From Sporosarcina jeotgali (GTDB lineage Bacteria; Bacillota; Bacilli; Bacillales_A; Planococcaceae): a DNA stretch of 64,000 bases. A program made the position numbers and the translations under genes. Location of the stretch: NCBI RefSeq assembly GCF_033304595.1, contig NZ_CP116341.1, positions 167,001 to 231,000 of the forward strand, written 5' to 3'. Positions 63,841 to 64,000 of the stretch are shown here, piece after piece. How positions within the stretch are numbered: position 1 is the stretch's first letter; each line of letters starts with the position of its first letter. The notes under the pieces are model-generated. The model was given only the letters and a program-made list of their open reading frames with translations. It was not told the DNA's origin and did no database searches.

Positions 63841-63986
63841 ACCCTAAGGCTGCTTACATAACATCACACCGCACCCCTCAATCAGAATCTACAACTATCT
63901 ACCGAAAGGAAATACTTAACTCCTGTCGAATAGAATAAGAAAGGGCTTACAAATCTATCAACCTATTTTGAAAGGGGAATGCAGCA

Positions 63987-64000
63987 ATGAAACTGAACAA
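63987..64000 (+). CDS. Start of an unidentified gene cut by the window edge
   Basis: ATG at 63987 with aaagggg 9 bases upstream; only MKLN is visible. The strong RBS supports a real start. No product can be inferred. Confidence 0.5.

Overview
The window looks like chromosomal DNA of a low-to-moderate GC, endospore-former-type Firmicute (Bacillales), most plausibly a Sporosarcina-like member of the Planococcaceae/Caryophanaceae. The pointers are Gram-positive ribosome binding sites (aaggagg) with many TTG and GTG starts, a LiaFSR-LiaH envelope-stress locus, CheV, a CcpA cre box, an NreABC system with narGHJI, and GC-richer intergenic repeat arrays. No rRNA, tRNA, insertion sequence, prophage or CRISPR array is visible.

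Layout. (1) 1-10846: the 3' part of an exopolysaccharide operon: epimerase, Wzz-like chain-length protein, a BY-kinase-like ATPase with a degenerate P-loop, flippase, polymerase, two glycosyltransferases, the priming sugar transferase, a ManC-type GDP-mannose enzyme and a membrane-anchored beta-helix protein. (2) 11071-13417: a small acidic protein and a multi-helix mechanosensitive-channel-family protein that share a C-terminal motif. (3) 13459-17163, minus strand: LiaI-like, LiaH, LiaF, LiaS and LiaR, with a 21-bp tandem array between liaH and liaF. (4) 17291-21352: a catabolite-controlled beta-oxidation operon (thiolase, acyl-CoA dehydrogenase, acyl-CoA ligase) with a perfect cre box over the -35. 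(5) 21913-26404: DedA plus UppP (undecaprenyl phosphate recycling), then an OmpR-type two-component system with a PepSY protein. (6) 26943-31671: CheV, an AGCS amino-acid:sodium symporter and a chemoreceptor. (7) 31938-35764: a class I ribonucleotide reductase operon with paired NrdR boxes and a flavodoxin between the two subunits. (8) 36075-40214: a low-density accessory stretch with a DUF3784-type protein, an ECF sigma factor and likely anti-sigma factor, a type I toxin-antitoxin pair, a broken GrpB-family gene and an XRE regulator. (9) 40494-57642: an anaerobic nitrate-respiration island: narGHJI, nreABC, a hemerythrin, a nitrate transporter fused to a PAS domain, and a complete molybdenum cofactor set (moeB, moaB, moaC, moeA, mobB, moaE, moaD, mobA, moaA). 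(10) 57679-63416: a SEC-C protein, an AIM24-family protein, and a divergent TetR regulator and DHA2-type efflux pump. A new gene starts at 63987.

How it works together. The nar island is self-contained: nitrate is imported, reduced by NarGHI, matured by NarJ and the bis-MGD pathway, and sensed by NreA (nitrate) and NreB (oxygen, through a Cys4 iron-sulfur PAS). NreC probably acts on a TAGGG-N4-CCCTA palindrome in front of narG.

The most unusual structure is a family of four intergenic arrays with an almost exact 20-bp period, alternating TTATGATC and TTATGAGC cores (21521, 26467, 59669 and 63560). Two are in one orientation and two are inverted. They are neither coding nor a recognised repeat class. 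Other points worth a second look are the MFS-PAS fusion, the pseudokinase-like BY-kinase, the type I toxin with a divergent antisense RNA, and the GrpB pseudogene carrying an (AAGC)7 microsatellite.
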